NCBI GenBank assembly: GCA_964369975.1
Contig: CAYJFZ010000001.1
Location: forward strand, 186,001 to 250,000
Direction: 5' to 3'
Origin: RGIG3102 sp964369975
GTDB lineage: Bacteria; Bacillota; Clostridia; Oscillospirales; Ruminococcaceae
DNA length: 64,000 nt
The stretch's first letter is position 1. The number at the start of each line of letters is the position of its first letter. A model generated the notes under the pieces. It saw only the letters and a list, made by a program, of their open reading frames with translations. It searched no databases and was not told the origin of the DNA. The position numbers and the translations under genes were made by a program. Positions 51,341 to 59,907 of the stretch are shown here, one piece after another.

Positions 51341-52045
51341 ATGAACTTTAATGACAGAACCTTAATGGTTGTCCCTGAAAATGAATATAAAAAAGCTCAA
51401 AATGCACATGTTGTCTTAATCGGCGTTGGTGGTGTAGGTGGGGCGGCTTTTGAGTGCTTAGTCCGTTTTGGCGTTGAAAAAATAACAGTTATTGACTGCG
51501 ATGATGTGGATATTACTAACTTAAACAGGCAATTAATTGCAAACTATGAAACTATCGGCACTAAAAAAACCCTCGCTGCAAAAAATAGGGCTAAAATTAT
51601 AAATCCTAAATGCGAAGTGATAACTCACGATGTGTTTTTAACTAAAGATAATTTAGATTTTATTTCTTCTTTGCAAGCAGACTATATCATAGATGCCATT
51701 GATAATGTCAGCGCAAAGCTAAAATTAATTACTCTTTGCAAAGAACACAACATCCCTATAATCTCAGCACTTGGCACTGGTAACCGCTTTTCATCTGCCG
51801 GCTTTGTTATCGAAGATATAGAAAATACTAAGGGTAACGGCTGTGGTTTATCAAGGGTGATAAGACAAGAATTAAGAAAAACTCAAGTAAAAAATCATAC
51901 AGTGCTTTTTAATAAAAATAAGGCAGAGGCAACTAATACTAAATCAACCAATGGAAAAAATGCACCCGGCTCTACTCCTTTTGCACCAATGATAGCAGGA
52001 GTTATGATAGCAGAATATGTGATTTCAAAACTTATAAATAAATAA
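51341..52045 (+). CDS. tcdA: tRNA threonylcarbamoyladenosine dehydratase (ThiF/HesA fold)
   Basis: A 234-residue E1-like enzyme that cyclises t6A37 of tRNA to ct6A (TcdA/CsdL/YrvM). The ATP site is LIGVGGVGGAAFECL (about residues 27-41), the acidic loop DCDDVDITNLNRQ and the NYETIGTKK segment match, with late HTVLFNKNKAE. The N-terminal FNDRTLMVV is the family start. The RBS AAGGAAG precedes the ATG. It lies next to 6S RNA, as yrvM does in B. subtilis, and ends with a strong terminator. Confidence 0.92.
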   Translation: MNFNDRTLMVVPENEYKKAQNAHVVLIGVGGVGGAAFECLVRFGVEKITVIDCDDVDITNLNRQLIANYETIGTKKTLAAKNRAKIINPKCEVITHDVFLTKDNLDFISSLQADYIIDAIDNVSAKLKLITLCKEHNIPIISALGTGNRFSSAGFVIEDIENTKGNGCGLSRVIRQELRKTQVKNHTVLFNKNKAEATNTKSTNGKNAPGSTPFAPMIAGVMIAEYVISKLINK

Positions 52046-52081
52046 AACAATACACCGAGCAAAGCTCGGTGTATTGTTTTG
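52044..52081 (+). terminator. tcdA terminator
   Basis: A perfect 17-bp stem (AAAACAATACACCGAGC, loop AAA, GCTCGGTGTATTGTTTT) starting at the tcdA stop. Confidence 0.93.
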
Positions 52082-52436
52082 AGATATATGAATAAAGGAA
52101 AAGGGATAATCAAAATAATGTTTATGTATATATATTAATATATTTCAATAATAAAGTCAATGTGCAAAATAACCGAAAAAATTTAGATATTTTTTACATA
52201 AGTATGAATTTTTCACCCCTTATTTATGAGCAATTTGTATATCTTTACTGATTTTTCCCTCCTTTTAGTTTGCTTTTAACATTTCTTTCACTATATACAC
52301 ATTTTTTCATCAAGGCGCAAACACATTTAAAAACTATACTTTAAGTAGGCCAAAAGCCTATTCGTTATTATTTTATTCTATAAAGTCTTAACGATTTTAC
52401 ACAAATTTATTTGTGTATTCTCCTCTAAACTATATT
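52082..52436 (+). other. 355-base gap ending in an orphan terminator
   Basis: No convincing ORF is seen. TTGCTT (52270-52275), 16 bases and TATATA (52292-52297) form a possible promoter; a small AGGC/GCCT hairpin and an ACACAAAT/ATTTGTGT hairpin (about 52400-52416) follow before the terminator at 52437. A small RNA of about 165 nt is possible. Confidence 0.3.
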
Positions 52437-52469
52437 GTAAAAACGACAGATTTTATCTGTCGTTTTTAC
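52437..52469. terminator. orphan terminator-like palindrome
   Basis: GTAAAAACGACAGA and TCTGTCGTTTTTAC pair over 14 bases around a TTTTA-type loop. No annotated gene ends nearby on either strand except tcdA, which already has its own terminator 360 bases upstream. Confidence 0.7.
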
Positions 52470-52476
52470 ATTTTAT

Positions 52477-52505
52477 AAATATATTTTTCTTTTTTGCACA
52501 TACTA
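52477..52505 (+). promoter_or_regulatory. sigma-G-like forespore promoter of spoIVB
   Basis: AAATA (52477-52481), 17 bases, CATACTA (52499-52505) fit the sigma-G pattern (GNATR, about 18 bases, CATNNTA), with a weak -35. spoIVB is sigma-G dependent in B. subtilis, which supports the match. Confidence 0.4.
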
Positions 52506-52537
52506 CTCTAAGCTAAATAAATTAAGAGAGGTATAGT

Positions 52538-53734
52538 ATGCTTAAAAAAGTTATCAATTTTTGTATTTTAATTGTTTTTGTGTTAAGTGGCACTTGTATA
52601 TATATGTATAATATTATCCCGCAAACTATGTATTTTACCAAAGGCGAGGATATGAAAATACATTCTCTGCCTATGATTAGCCTTTCTAAAAACAGCGATG
52701 ATTACTTTTTAGATGTAAGTAATCAAGATAAGGGGATGAATTATACAGCTCACCTTTTAGGAGTTATCCCTATAAAGCAAGTAACTGCTATTGTCCATGA
52801 TGAAAAATATGTAAGTGTTTCGGGCGAGCCTTTTGGGGTGAAGATGTTTTCTGATGGTGTTATGGTTGTGGGTTTTTCTGATATTAGAACGCCAACAGGC
52901 TATCAAAACCCTGCAAAGCAAAGTGGGATTGCTATGGGTGATTTAATAATTTCAATGAATAATGTACCCATCACAAGTAAAGATGATATTCAAAATGTAA
53001 TCACACTAAACCAAAATACTCCCATCACTGTAAAGTATTCAAGAGACGGCGAAGTAAACAGCCTTATTTTAACTGCCTCTTACGATATAGAAAGTCAGTC
53101 GTATAGGACAGGTATGTGGATTAGAGATTCCTCTGCCGGCATTGGCACTATGACTTACTACGACACAACCACTTCCTCTTTTGCAGGCCTTGGTCATGCT
53201 ATAAAAGATGTTGATACAGGCGAAGAAATCCCTTTATTAACAGGAGAAATAGTGCCTGTTGAAATAACGGGAGTTACTAAGTCAAAGCAAGGGCAAGCAG
53301 GCGAATTAATAGGCACATTTTTATCGCAAATCCCTTCAGGTGAAGTATTGTTAAATAACGAAACAGGCGTTTATGGAAAAGCGTATTTTACTGATACTGA
53401 CAATATGATGCCCATAGCCCCTTCCACTCAAATCGAAACTGATAAAGCTTATATCTACACAACGATAAACGGTACACAGCCAGCAAAGTACGAAGTTGAA
53501 GTTGAAAAAGTTTATTTAAACACAGACAGCCTAACTAAAAATTTAATAATCAAAATTACAGATAATTCCCTACTTGCCCTAACTGGCGGAATAGTGCAAG
53601 GTATGTCAGGAAGCCCAATAGTGCAAGACGGAAAAATCATCGGCGCTGTTACCCATGTTTTTGTGAATGATCCTACGAGAGGTTATGGGATTTTTATTGA
53701 AAATATGCTAAAGAGTGCAAAAAGTGTAGCATAA
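52538..53734 (+). CDS. spoIVB: SpoIVB sporulation serine peptidase (S55)
   Basis: A 398-residue forespore peptidase that triggers sigma-K processing or mother-cell signalling. A membrane segment (about 6-28) precedes a PDZ domain (about 95-175, AKQSGIAMGDLIISMNN) and the S55 domain, with catalytic His in AGLGHAIKD and Ser in GGIVQGMSGSPIVQDGK; an Asp candidate lies in KITDNSLL. RBS GAGAGG is near the ATG. Spo0A, which follows spoIVB in most clostridia and bacilli, is not downstream here. Confidence 0.93.
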   Translation: MLKKVINFCILIVFVLSGTCIYMYNIIPQTMYFTKGEDMKIHSLPMISLSKNSDDYFLDVSNQDKGMNYTAHLLGVIPIKQVTAIVHDEKYVSVSGEPFGVKMFSDGVMVVGFSDIRTPTGYQNPAKQSGIAMGDLIISMNNVPITSKDDIQNVITLNQNTPITVKYSRDGEVNSLILTASYDIESQSYRTGMWIRDSSAGIGTMTYYDTTTSSFAGLGHAIKDVDTGEEIPLLTGEIVPVEITGVTKSKQGQAGELIGTFLSQIPSGEVLLNNETGVYGKAYFTDTDNMMPIAPSTQIETDKAYIYTTINGTQPAKYEVEVEKVYLNTDSLTKNLIIKITDNSLLALTGGIVQGMSGSPIVQDGKIIGAVTHVFVNDPTRGYGIFIENMLKSAKSVA

Positions 53735-53795
53735 AATAATATAGCTCAACAAATGTAAAATCTTGAACCTATGCACTTTAAAATACTACACATAG

Positions 53796-53836
53796 AAATG
53801 TTAGCCCTTATCTATATAGAAGGCTAACATTTTTTA
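53796..53836 (+). terminator. spoIVB terminator
   Basis: Arms AAATGTTAGCC (53796-53806) and GGCTAACATTT (53822-53832) followed by T residues, 60 bases after the stop. Confidence 0.85.
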
Positions 53837-53987
53837 TTGCCTAATTTTAAAAATCGGTATATAATTTTAATATAAGAATGTGCCAAACGGCACATATACT
53901 TTTACTGCAACTATTCCTATAATTATAGATATAAGCTATAATTAATAATGAAAATTTTATATATTTTAAACTTTAGGAGGCTTTAAT

Positions 53988-55217
53988 ATGAGAAAAATAA
54001 TAATAGTTATACTTATTTTTTCTGTTTTATTTGTAAGTTGTAGCAACACTACCACTTCTATGCAAAGCGATATATCAAGTGGACAAAGTGAGAGTAAAAT
54101 AGATGAAGCTACTTTTAACTATGAGCAGGCTTTAATAGATTTTTTAGGCGAGGATTACTTTGAGGGCAAGGCTATAATGCGTAGTGATGATACCGAAATT
54201 GAAGGTGAAATGGTGGCTGTTTTTAAAGTGGGCATTAACACACAAGAAAAATTCACTACCGAGCAATGGCTTGCTGTAAATACAAATGGCGTTGTCTATA
54301 TTCAAGATATAATACTTGCGCAGTGGTTTGTTATGCCAGATGTAAATGCTATAAAGGCTTGTATGTATGCTTTAAGTGATGTTTTAGGTGAAGTGTTTAT
54401 CCCTGAGCATAATTTTAACTGGGATGAAGAAAAATATGCAGTATTCAAAACCGAAGAAGAAGCAAACACTCCTTATTCAATCCCTTCTATGCTAATTAAT
54501 ATGGGCAAAGCTATGCCAAGTGGATATTTTGAAGACCCTAGTTTTGCTTCTTTTTACCCTGTAAGTAATTTTTCAAGTAAAGAAGATATATATGAGTATT
54601 TAAGCCTTTATTTTACAAAAAGTTTCATCAGCGAGCAAATGCAGAATATCGAGGATAACTTTCTTGAGTTTGACGGAGGACTTTATCTTGTAAGAGGTGG
54701 CAGGGGCTATGGCTATTTTAACATTGACTTAGATACTATAAATTACCAAAGCATACAAAATGACATCCTTTTAGTTGATTTTTTAGCCGGCGGTGAAGCC
54801 TTTGGGTATGCTTATACAGTCTTTGATTATGAAGATGGAGTTTTAAAAATTGATGACTTTTATGATGCACTTACATATAACTTTAGCAATCTCATACCAG
54901 AAATCGGCTTTAGTATTCACATTATAGACTTTTACGCCTTTGTAAATGATGCCGAGCTTACTACAAACCCTAATCTTTTTGAGCTTAGTGATGATGGGGT
55001 ATACAAAATAATCTATCAAGGCGATTACTCAAATGATTTAGAAAATTATATAGCCTGCCTTAAGCAATTAGGTTTTATAGCCTTAGTGGATGGATATGAG
55101 GGCTACTATCAATTAGAAAAATACGAGGATGAGTTTAGTCTAACTGTAACTGTATATCACTTAAATGGTGATGAGGCTATCGCTTTAGAAATCAGCGTAG
55201 TAGAAGCTATGGGCTAA
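53988..55217 (+). CDS. lipoprotein of unknown function
   Basis: A 409-residue secreted lipoprotein. The signal peptide ends in the lipobox LFVSCSN (Cys18). The mature part is acidic and rich in aromatic residues with no family that I recognise; a segment from about 325 (DGVYKIIYQGDYSNDLENYI) looks like a small folded domain, and ENYIACLKQLGF resembles a motif in which a two-variable equation-like lipoprotein domain repeats. The RBS TTAGGAGG is strong. It follows spoIVB after a terminator, so its expression is separate. Function is open. Confidence 0.75.
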   Translation: MRKIIIVILIFSVLFVSCSNTTTSMQSDISSGQSESKIDEATFNYEQALIDFLGEDYFEGKAIMRSDDTEIEGEMVAVFKVGINTQEKFTTEQWLAVNTNGVVYIQDIILAQWFVMPDVNAIKACMYALSDVLGEVFIPEHNFNWDEEKYAVFKTEEEANTPYSIPSMLINMGKAMPSGYFEDPSFASFYPVSNFSSKEDIYEYLSLYFTKSFISEQMQNIEDNFLEFDGGLYLVRGGRGYGYFNIDLDTINYQSIQNDILLVDFLAGGEAFGYAYTVFDYEDGVLKIDDFYDALTYNFSNLIPEIGFSIHIIDFYAFVNDAELTTNPNLFELSDDGVYKIIYQGDYSNDLENYIACLKQLGFIALVDGYEGYYQLEKYEDEFSLTVTVYHLNGDEAIALEISVVEAMG

Positions 55218-55349
55218 GGCCACTCAAAGTCCACGCAAAGGCCTTGAAAATTTCTTTAAAATCATTTAGCTTTTTAATATTAGCTATATTTAAAGCAGTC
55301 TATTTATTTTACCTTTATTAAAAAAACAACTTTTAAATATCTTATAAAT

Positions 55350-55384
55350 GAAAACAAGCGATGTAAATTACATCGCTTGTTTTC
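55350..55384. terminator. bidirectional terminator
   Basis: A near-perfect 35-base palindrome (arms 55350-55366 and 55368-55384, core CAAGCGATGTAA/TTACATCGCTTG) between the converging lipoprotein and surface-protein genes. Confidence 0.88.
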
Positions 55385-55436
55385 TTAAGATTTATTGGGG
55401 TGAGCGAGGATGCTCAAAATCCGTTTATCTTATACT

Positions 55437-57818
55437 TTATTCTTCATCTTCAACTTTTCTTTTTTTAGAAACTATGAATAATAAGAATAGTAATCCAGCT
55501 AATACTCCTGCAAATACCATCCAAGGGCTGATGCCTTTATCTGGTGTTGCGCTAAGTGGTGTTGTGTCATCGTCGATTGAAACTTCTTCTTCTTGCTCAT
55601 CTTCATCTGTTGCGCCATCTGCAAAAGGTGTTTCTTCATCTTCAATATCTACTGTTTCATCTTCAGTTTCGTCTTCTGTATCATCTTCTAAAAGTGAAAC
55701 TGGAGCTGGTGCTGGGTCTTGTGGAGCTGGTGCTGGTGCTGGTGCATCTTCTTGTTGTGCTTCTACAATGTTTATTTCAACATTGCCTTTTATTTTGCCA
55801 TCAACACCGTCTTTAATTATTTTATATTTTACCTTTGTTGAATCAGCAACTTCTGTAAGTGTCGGGAAAGTTGTGCTCCATGTTTTTCCGCCATCTGTTG
55901 AGTATTTCACTGTGTATTCGCTACTGTCTAATTCTCTTTGAGAAGAATCTTCTATCAGTTTAAGTTCTAAAGCTGATACATCTACTGCATTACCATCGTA
56001 TATATGCTCTACTTTATCCTTTACACTAACACTGAATAATTGGCCAAGTTTGCCTTCGTTTTCATAGTTTGCCATATATGTTATGCTTTGTGTGATAGGA
56101 GTTGATGCAAAAGTTTTTTCTACTTTTTTGCTTGAAATTGTTTCTTCTTTTGATGTTTGTACTATATCCCATGAGCTGAAGTATTTATCGCCATTTGCTG
56201 GGATGTTTTTGTCTTTGATGATGTTTATAGTTGCGTGCTGGCCAAATTCAACCCATTCGCTCATATTTTTTATTACATCATTGTTATAATCTACAAATTT
56301 AACTCTTAATTTTACTGTTGGGTAAAGCACCATATCATGACTTGCTTTTTCGCCGCTTACAGTATTACCATCAGCATCTTTCCAGATTACTTTTATATTT
56401 TCTTCGTTTGCTAATTCGCCGTTATTGTTAATATAGATATTATCTTTTACTGAAACTGAATCGCCTTCGTTGTAGTGATTTATTTTAACAGAAGCATTAG
56501 CACTTGGGCCTATATAGATTGAGTTCATATAAGTTACTTTATGTTTTAAAGTTATTTCAAAAACATTGTCATTATTTAAATCGCCTGCTTCATTTTCAGC
56601 TTTTACTATTAAAGATGAATCCATATTATCTTCTGAATATTTTGAAATTTCACGGCCGTTATTTGTTAGCCAATTTTGTACTGAGGTGATTGTATCTAAA
56701 GAGATTAAATTGCCTATTTCTTTTTCTAATTCAATAACTTTTTGCTGACTTGCGCCGTTTTCATCTACCCAGTTAATATTTATTCTAACTGTCGCTTGTG
56801 TGATTACATCTTTATCATAGAATATGTTTATAATGCTATCTTGTCTTGTGTAAGGAATTGCTATTTCGCTAACGCCTACAAGGTTTGCAGTTCTTATTGT
56901 AGCGCCATCGATTGTAGGTAGTATATATGTGTATACATCGCCTTCGTTTAATTTAATTACATCGCTTTCTTTTGCTTTTTCAATACCACCTAAGAAGTAG
57001 TGATTAACAACAAAAGTTTTTTCTTGACCTTCTTGTGAATTATCTATTTTTGAATAAACCGCTGTTAAAACAAATGTGTGTACATAGTCATCATCAGCGC
57101 CTGTGTAGTCATATGTTAATAAAGATAAATCTACTTTGTTACCCTGTGCATCTTGCCAGTATTCAAAGTTTTCATCAGCCATTGAGATTTTTGGAACATT
57201 TGTGCCACCTGTTGGGTAAATAACTGCTGAGTTTGTGTAGTATGGTACTTTTTTAAGTGTTTGTCCATTTTCGCCTACATTTTTAAATGTTACATAGAAT
57301 AAGCGCTCTTGAGCTAAGCCGTTTCTATATTGTAATACATTGCCACCAAGGCCTGATTCAAACTCGTTGTTTTGAAAATCATCATCGCCTTCTTTTTCAT
57401 CGCCTGCTTGTGGTAATGGGTTTTGTGGTGCTTGTTGTACTGTTTCATAAACAGCTACAAGATTAATTACTACTGCTGCGCCTTCTTCTACATTTGTAAA
57501 ATCAGCTGTTACAGTTTGTAAGTCAATAACTGTTTGCCCATCTTGTGCATAAGCCCAGCCTTTGAATACTTTTTCTCCGTTTTGGAAGACTAAAGCATTT
57601 GCATCACCTGTAAATGTTACAGTGTCTCCTTCATTGAATTGAGCTTGATGAGTTGTAGCACTCTCACCTATTCCTGCAAAATTTACAGTGAATACTTTTA
57701 CTGGTGCTTGTGGTGCTTCTCCTTCACCTGTTGCGAAAGCGCCTACTGAAAAGTTTGTGAAAACTATTGTAAATGCTAAAACTAAACTTACTATTTTTTT
57801 AATAAAATTGCCTTTCAT
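55437..57818 (-). CDS. large cell-surface protein with repeat domains and C-terminal anchor
   Basis: A 793-residue exported protein: signal peptide (about 1-30, KKIVSLVLAFTIVFTNFSVGAFA), two Flg_new/InlB-B-like domains (about 40-125 and 170-255, each with a GWAY or EYWQD segment), a MucBP-like block (about 270-340), further beta domains, an Ala-Pro repeat and Asp/Glu-rich stretch (about 690-760) and a C-terminal membrane helix with KKRK stop-transfer. The expected LPxTG is not seen; PLSATPDKG precedes the helix. It is probably an adhesin or wall-associated protein. Start has AAAGGGG as RBS. Confidence 0.8.
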   Translation of the reverse strand: MKGNFIKKIVSLVLAFTIVFTNFSVGAFATGEGEAPQAPVKVFTVNFAGIGESATTHQAQFNEGDTVTFTGDANALVFQNGEKVFKGWAYAQDGQTVIDLQTVTADFTNVEEGAAVVINLVAVYETVQQAPQNPLPQAGDEKEGDDDFQNNEFESGLGGNVLQYRNGLAQERLFYVTFKNVGENGQTLKKVPYYTNSAVIYPTGGTNVPKISMADENFEYWQDAQGNKVDLSLLTYDYTGADDDYVHTFVLTAVYSKIDNSQEGQEKTFVVNHYFLGGIEKAKESDVIKLNEGDVYTYILPTIDGATIRTANLVGVSEIAIPYTRQDSIINIFYDKDVITQATVRININWVDENGASQQKVIELEKEIGNLISLDTITSVQNWLTNNGREISKYSEDNMDSSLIVKAENEAGDLNNDNVFEITLKHKVTYMNSIYIGPSANASVKINHYNEGDSVSVKDNIYINNNGELANEENIKVIWKDADGNTVSGEKASHDMVLYPTVKLRVKFVDYNNDVIKNMSEWVEFGQHATINIIKDKNIPANGDKYFSSWDIVQTSKEETISSKKVEKTFASTPITQSITYMANYENEGKLGQLFSVSVKDKVEHIYDGNAVDVSALELKLIEDSSQRELDSSEYTVKYSTDGGKTWSTTFPTLTEVADSTKVKYKIIKDGVDGKIKGNVEINIVEAQQEDAPAPAPAPQDPAPAPVSLLEDDTEDETEDETVDIEDEETPFADGATDEDEQEEEVSIDDDTTPLSATPDKGISPWMVFAGVLAGLLFLLFIVSKKRKVEDEE

Positions 57819-58104
57819 AATTTATCCCCTTTAGTTAAATCTTATATTATTTTTAAGCTGAAATATTGTATTTCGCTTTCCATTTATGAGCTAATTATAT
57901 TCTCGATTTGTTACATCCTGATTACATTTGCATTTTTTCATTGTCTCATTTTATGGACATTTGTCGCAATATTTTACCCTCTATATATATAATATAATTC
58001 CTAATATATATTATAGGTGAAAAAAATATTTTTTTAATTTTACTATTTTTTTATATCTAAATTTTTAAATTTTTATTAATAATGTCTAATTTGATACATT
58101 TTCG
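57819..58104. other. A/T-rich divergent intergenic region
   Basis: This stretch separates the surface-protein gene from the Crp/Fnr gene. A GAATATAATTAG -10-like element lies near 57895-57906 for the minus strand, with no good -35. No ORF or RNA structure is evident. Confidence 0.5.
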
Positions 58105-58133
58105 TTGACTTTTTAAGGATTTAATGCTAATAT
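58105..58133 (+). promoter_or_regulatory. sigma-A promoter of the Crp/Fnr gene
   Basis: TTGACT (58105-58110), 17 bases, TAATAT (58128-58133). A TTGAT half-site (58091-58095) lies just upstream; a full TTGAT-N4-ATCAA box is not present. Confidence 0.6.
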
Positions 58134-58174
58134 TTAAGTGCAATAGATATTATTTTATCGACAAGGGGTAATTT

Positions 58175-58831
58175 ATGAAAAAAATAAATATTCCTACTGC
58201 CTTTGAAAATTCAAGCTTTTTGAATGAATGTAATTTTTCGCAAGATGACATTTTTATCAAAAAGTATAAAAAGGGCAGTTTTATAAATGATGAGTATGAG
58301 GGCAAGCCTTGTGTGGGGTATATATATAAGGGGGCTGTATCTGTTTTATTTATAGAAAAGGATTCATCAAAAACACCTTTAAATACTCTTTTTGAAAATG
58401 AATGTTTTGGAATTAGTAACCTTTTTTCAAGCGAAAGTCTTAATACTTCTTTAGTTTGCAAAAATCAGGTAATAATACTATACATCCCAAAAACTATTGT
58501 ATTACAAAAAATGCAAGAGTTTCCTATCGCTGCTTTAAAATACGCTGAGTTTTGCAATAATAAAATAAACTTTTTATTAAGTAGGATTTCTGTTTTAGCA
58601 ATGCCGAGTGCAAAAAAGCGCCTTGTAAAATTTTTATTATTAAATTTAGATAGCGAAAACAATGTGCCACTTACTTTAACTCGGGAAAACTTAGCTTTGC
58701 ATATAGGAGTGAGTAGGGCCGCACTTTATAGAGAAATTAGCGATTTAACAAAAGCTAATATTATAGAGTTAAATAAAAATTATATAAAAATTAAAGATTT
58801 AAAAAAGCTATGCGCTTTTTTAGATATTTAA
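58175..58831 (+). CDS. Crp/Fnr-family transcriptional regulator
   Basis: A 218-residue regulator with an N-terminal cyclic-nucleotide-like beta domain (about 15-130) and a C-terminal helix-turn-helix (LTRENLALHIGVSRAALYREISDL, positions 174-196). The cAMP-binding phosphate cassette is not conserved, so the ligand is not cAMP. Several cysteines are present (KPCVGYIY, FENECFGI, SLVCKNQ, EFCNNK), which could hold a cluster or redox switch, but no Fnr-type CxxC spacing is seen. It is 65 bases upstream of an ABC transporter operon on the same strand, so probably regulates it. Confidence 0.85.
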   Translation: MKKINIPTAFENSSFLNECNFSQDDIFIKKYKKGSFINDEYEGKPCVGYIYKGAVSVLFIEKDSSKTPLNTLFENECFGISNLFSSESLNTSLVCKNQVIILYIPKTIVLQKMQEFPIAALKYAEFCNNKINFLLSRISVLAMPSAKKRLVKFLLLNLDSENNVPLTLTRENLALHIGVSRAALYREISDLTKANIIELNKNYIKIKDLKKLCAFLDI

Positions 58832-58896
58832 AATAAATTAGTTTTAAAGGAAAATTTTTCTTTTAAATATAAAAAACAATTATAAGGAGATAAATT

Positions 58897-59907
58897 ATGA
58901 AAAAACTATTAGCATTACTATTAGCACTTACTTTAAGCACAGGCTTATTTTCAGCATGTAGCCCAGAGGAAGCTGTAGTAGATGAGCCAGTTGAAGTAGC
59001 GGCTGTTGATGTAAGAGCGCTTGCTTTAAAAGGGCCAACTGCCATGGGCATGGTATCATTTATGGACAAGGCTGAAAAAGGCGAATTAGTAGATAATAAC
59101 TACACTTTCAACATCATTGCTGATACAAGTGAAGTTGCAGCTTTATTAACTAAAGAAGAAGTTGATATTGCAGCAGTACCTGCAAACCTTGCAAGTGTTT
59201 TATACAACAACACTGACGGGGCTATCCAAGTACTTGCTTTAAATACTTTAGGCGTGTTATACATCGTTGAAAACGGTGAAACTGTAATGAGCGTTGATGA
59301 TTTAAAAGGAAAAACAATTTATGCAACAGGTAAAGGTGCTACTCCTGAATACGCACTAAGATACATCTTATCACAAAACGGTATTGATCCTGATGTTGAT
59401 GTTACTATCGAGTGGAAATCAGAGGCAGCTGAAGTATTAGCACAAATAGCAGCAACAGAAAATGCTATTGCTATGCTTCCACAACCTTTTGTTACAACAG
59501 CACTTATGCAAAACGAAAACTTAAAAGTAGTCCTTGATTTAACACAAGAATGGGACAAAACTCAAAGTGATAGCGATATGCCATCATCATTAATCACAGG
59601 CGTTATCGTAGCTCGTAAAGACTTCGTTATAAACAATCCAGAAGCTGTTACTGCATTCTTGAGCCACTACAATGAGTCAGTTGATTTTGTAAACAATTCT
59701 GTTGAAGAAGGCGCAGTACTCGTTGGCCAATACGACATCGTTCCTGAAGCTGTTGCTTTACAAGCAATACCAGCTTGTAACATAGTTTATGTTGATGGAC
59801 TAGAAATGTACTCACAACTTTCAGGCTACTTAAATGTATTATTCACAGAAAACCCTGCTTCTGTCGGTGGCGCACTACCTTTAGACGACTTCTATTATGG
59901 ACAATAA
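58897..59907 (+). CDS. NitT/TauT-type ABC substrate-binding lipoprotein
   Basis: A 336-residue lipoprotein (lipobox LFSACS, Cys21) of the NMT1/ThiY/SsuA-like type II periplasmic-binding fold. Seen: ALKGPTAMGMVSF at the N-lobe, EVDIAAVPANLASVLY and LNTLGVLYIV, then DDLKGKTIYATGKGATPEYALRYIL (positions 130-156), the motif typical of this group. The ligand is unknown; nitrate, sulfonate, pyrimidine precursors and others occur in the family. RBS AAGGAGA is well placed. Its stop overlaps the permease start by 11 bases. Confidence 0.88.
   Translation: MKKLLALLLALTLSTGLFSACSPEEAVVDEPVEVAAVDVRALALKGPTAMGMVSFMDKAEKGELVDNNYTFNIIADTSEVAALLTKEEVDIAAVPANLASVLYNNTDGAIQVLALNTLGVLYIVENGETVMSVDDLKGKTIYATGKGATPEYALRYILSQNGIDPDVDVTIEWKSEAAEVLAQIAATENAIAMLPQPFVTTALMQNENLKVVLDLTQEWDKTQSDSDMPSSLITGVIVARKDFVINNPEAVTAFLSHYNESVDFVNNSVEEGAVLVGQYDIVPEAVALQAIPACNIVYVDGLEMYSQLSGYLNVLFTENPASVGGALPLDDFYYGQ

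Noticed and set aside
55348..55941. Ser-rich plus-strand ORF of 197 codons
   Set aside because: It is antisense to the acidic and Ala-Pro region of the surface-protein gene; its composition mirrors GAA/GAT and GCA codons of the true gene.
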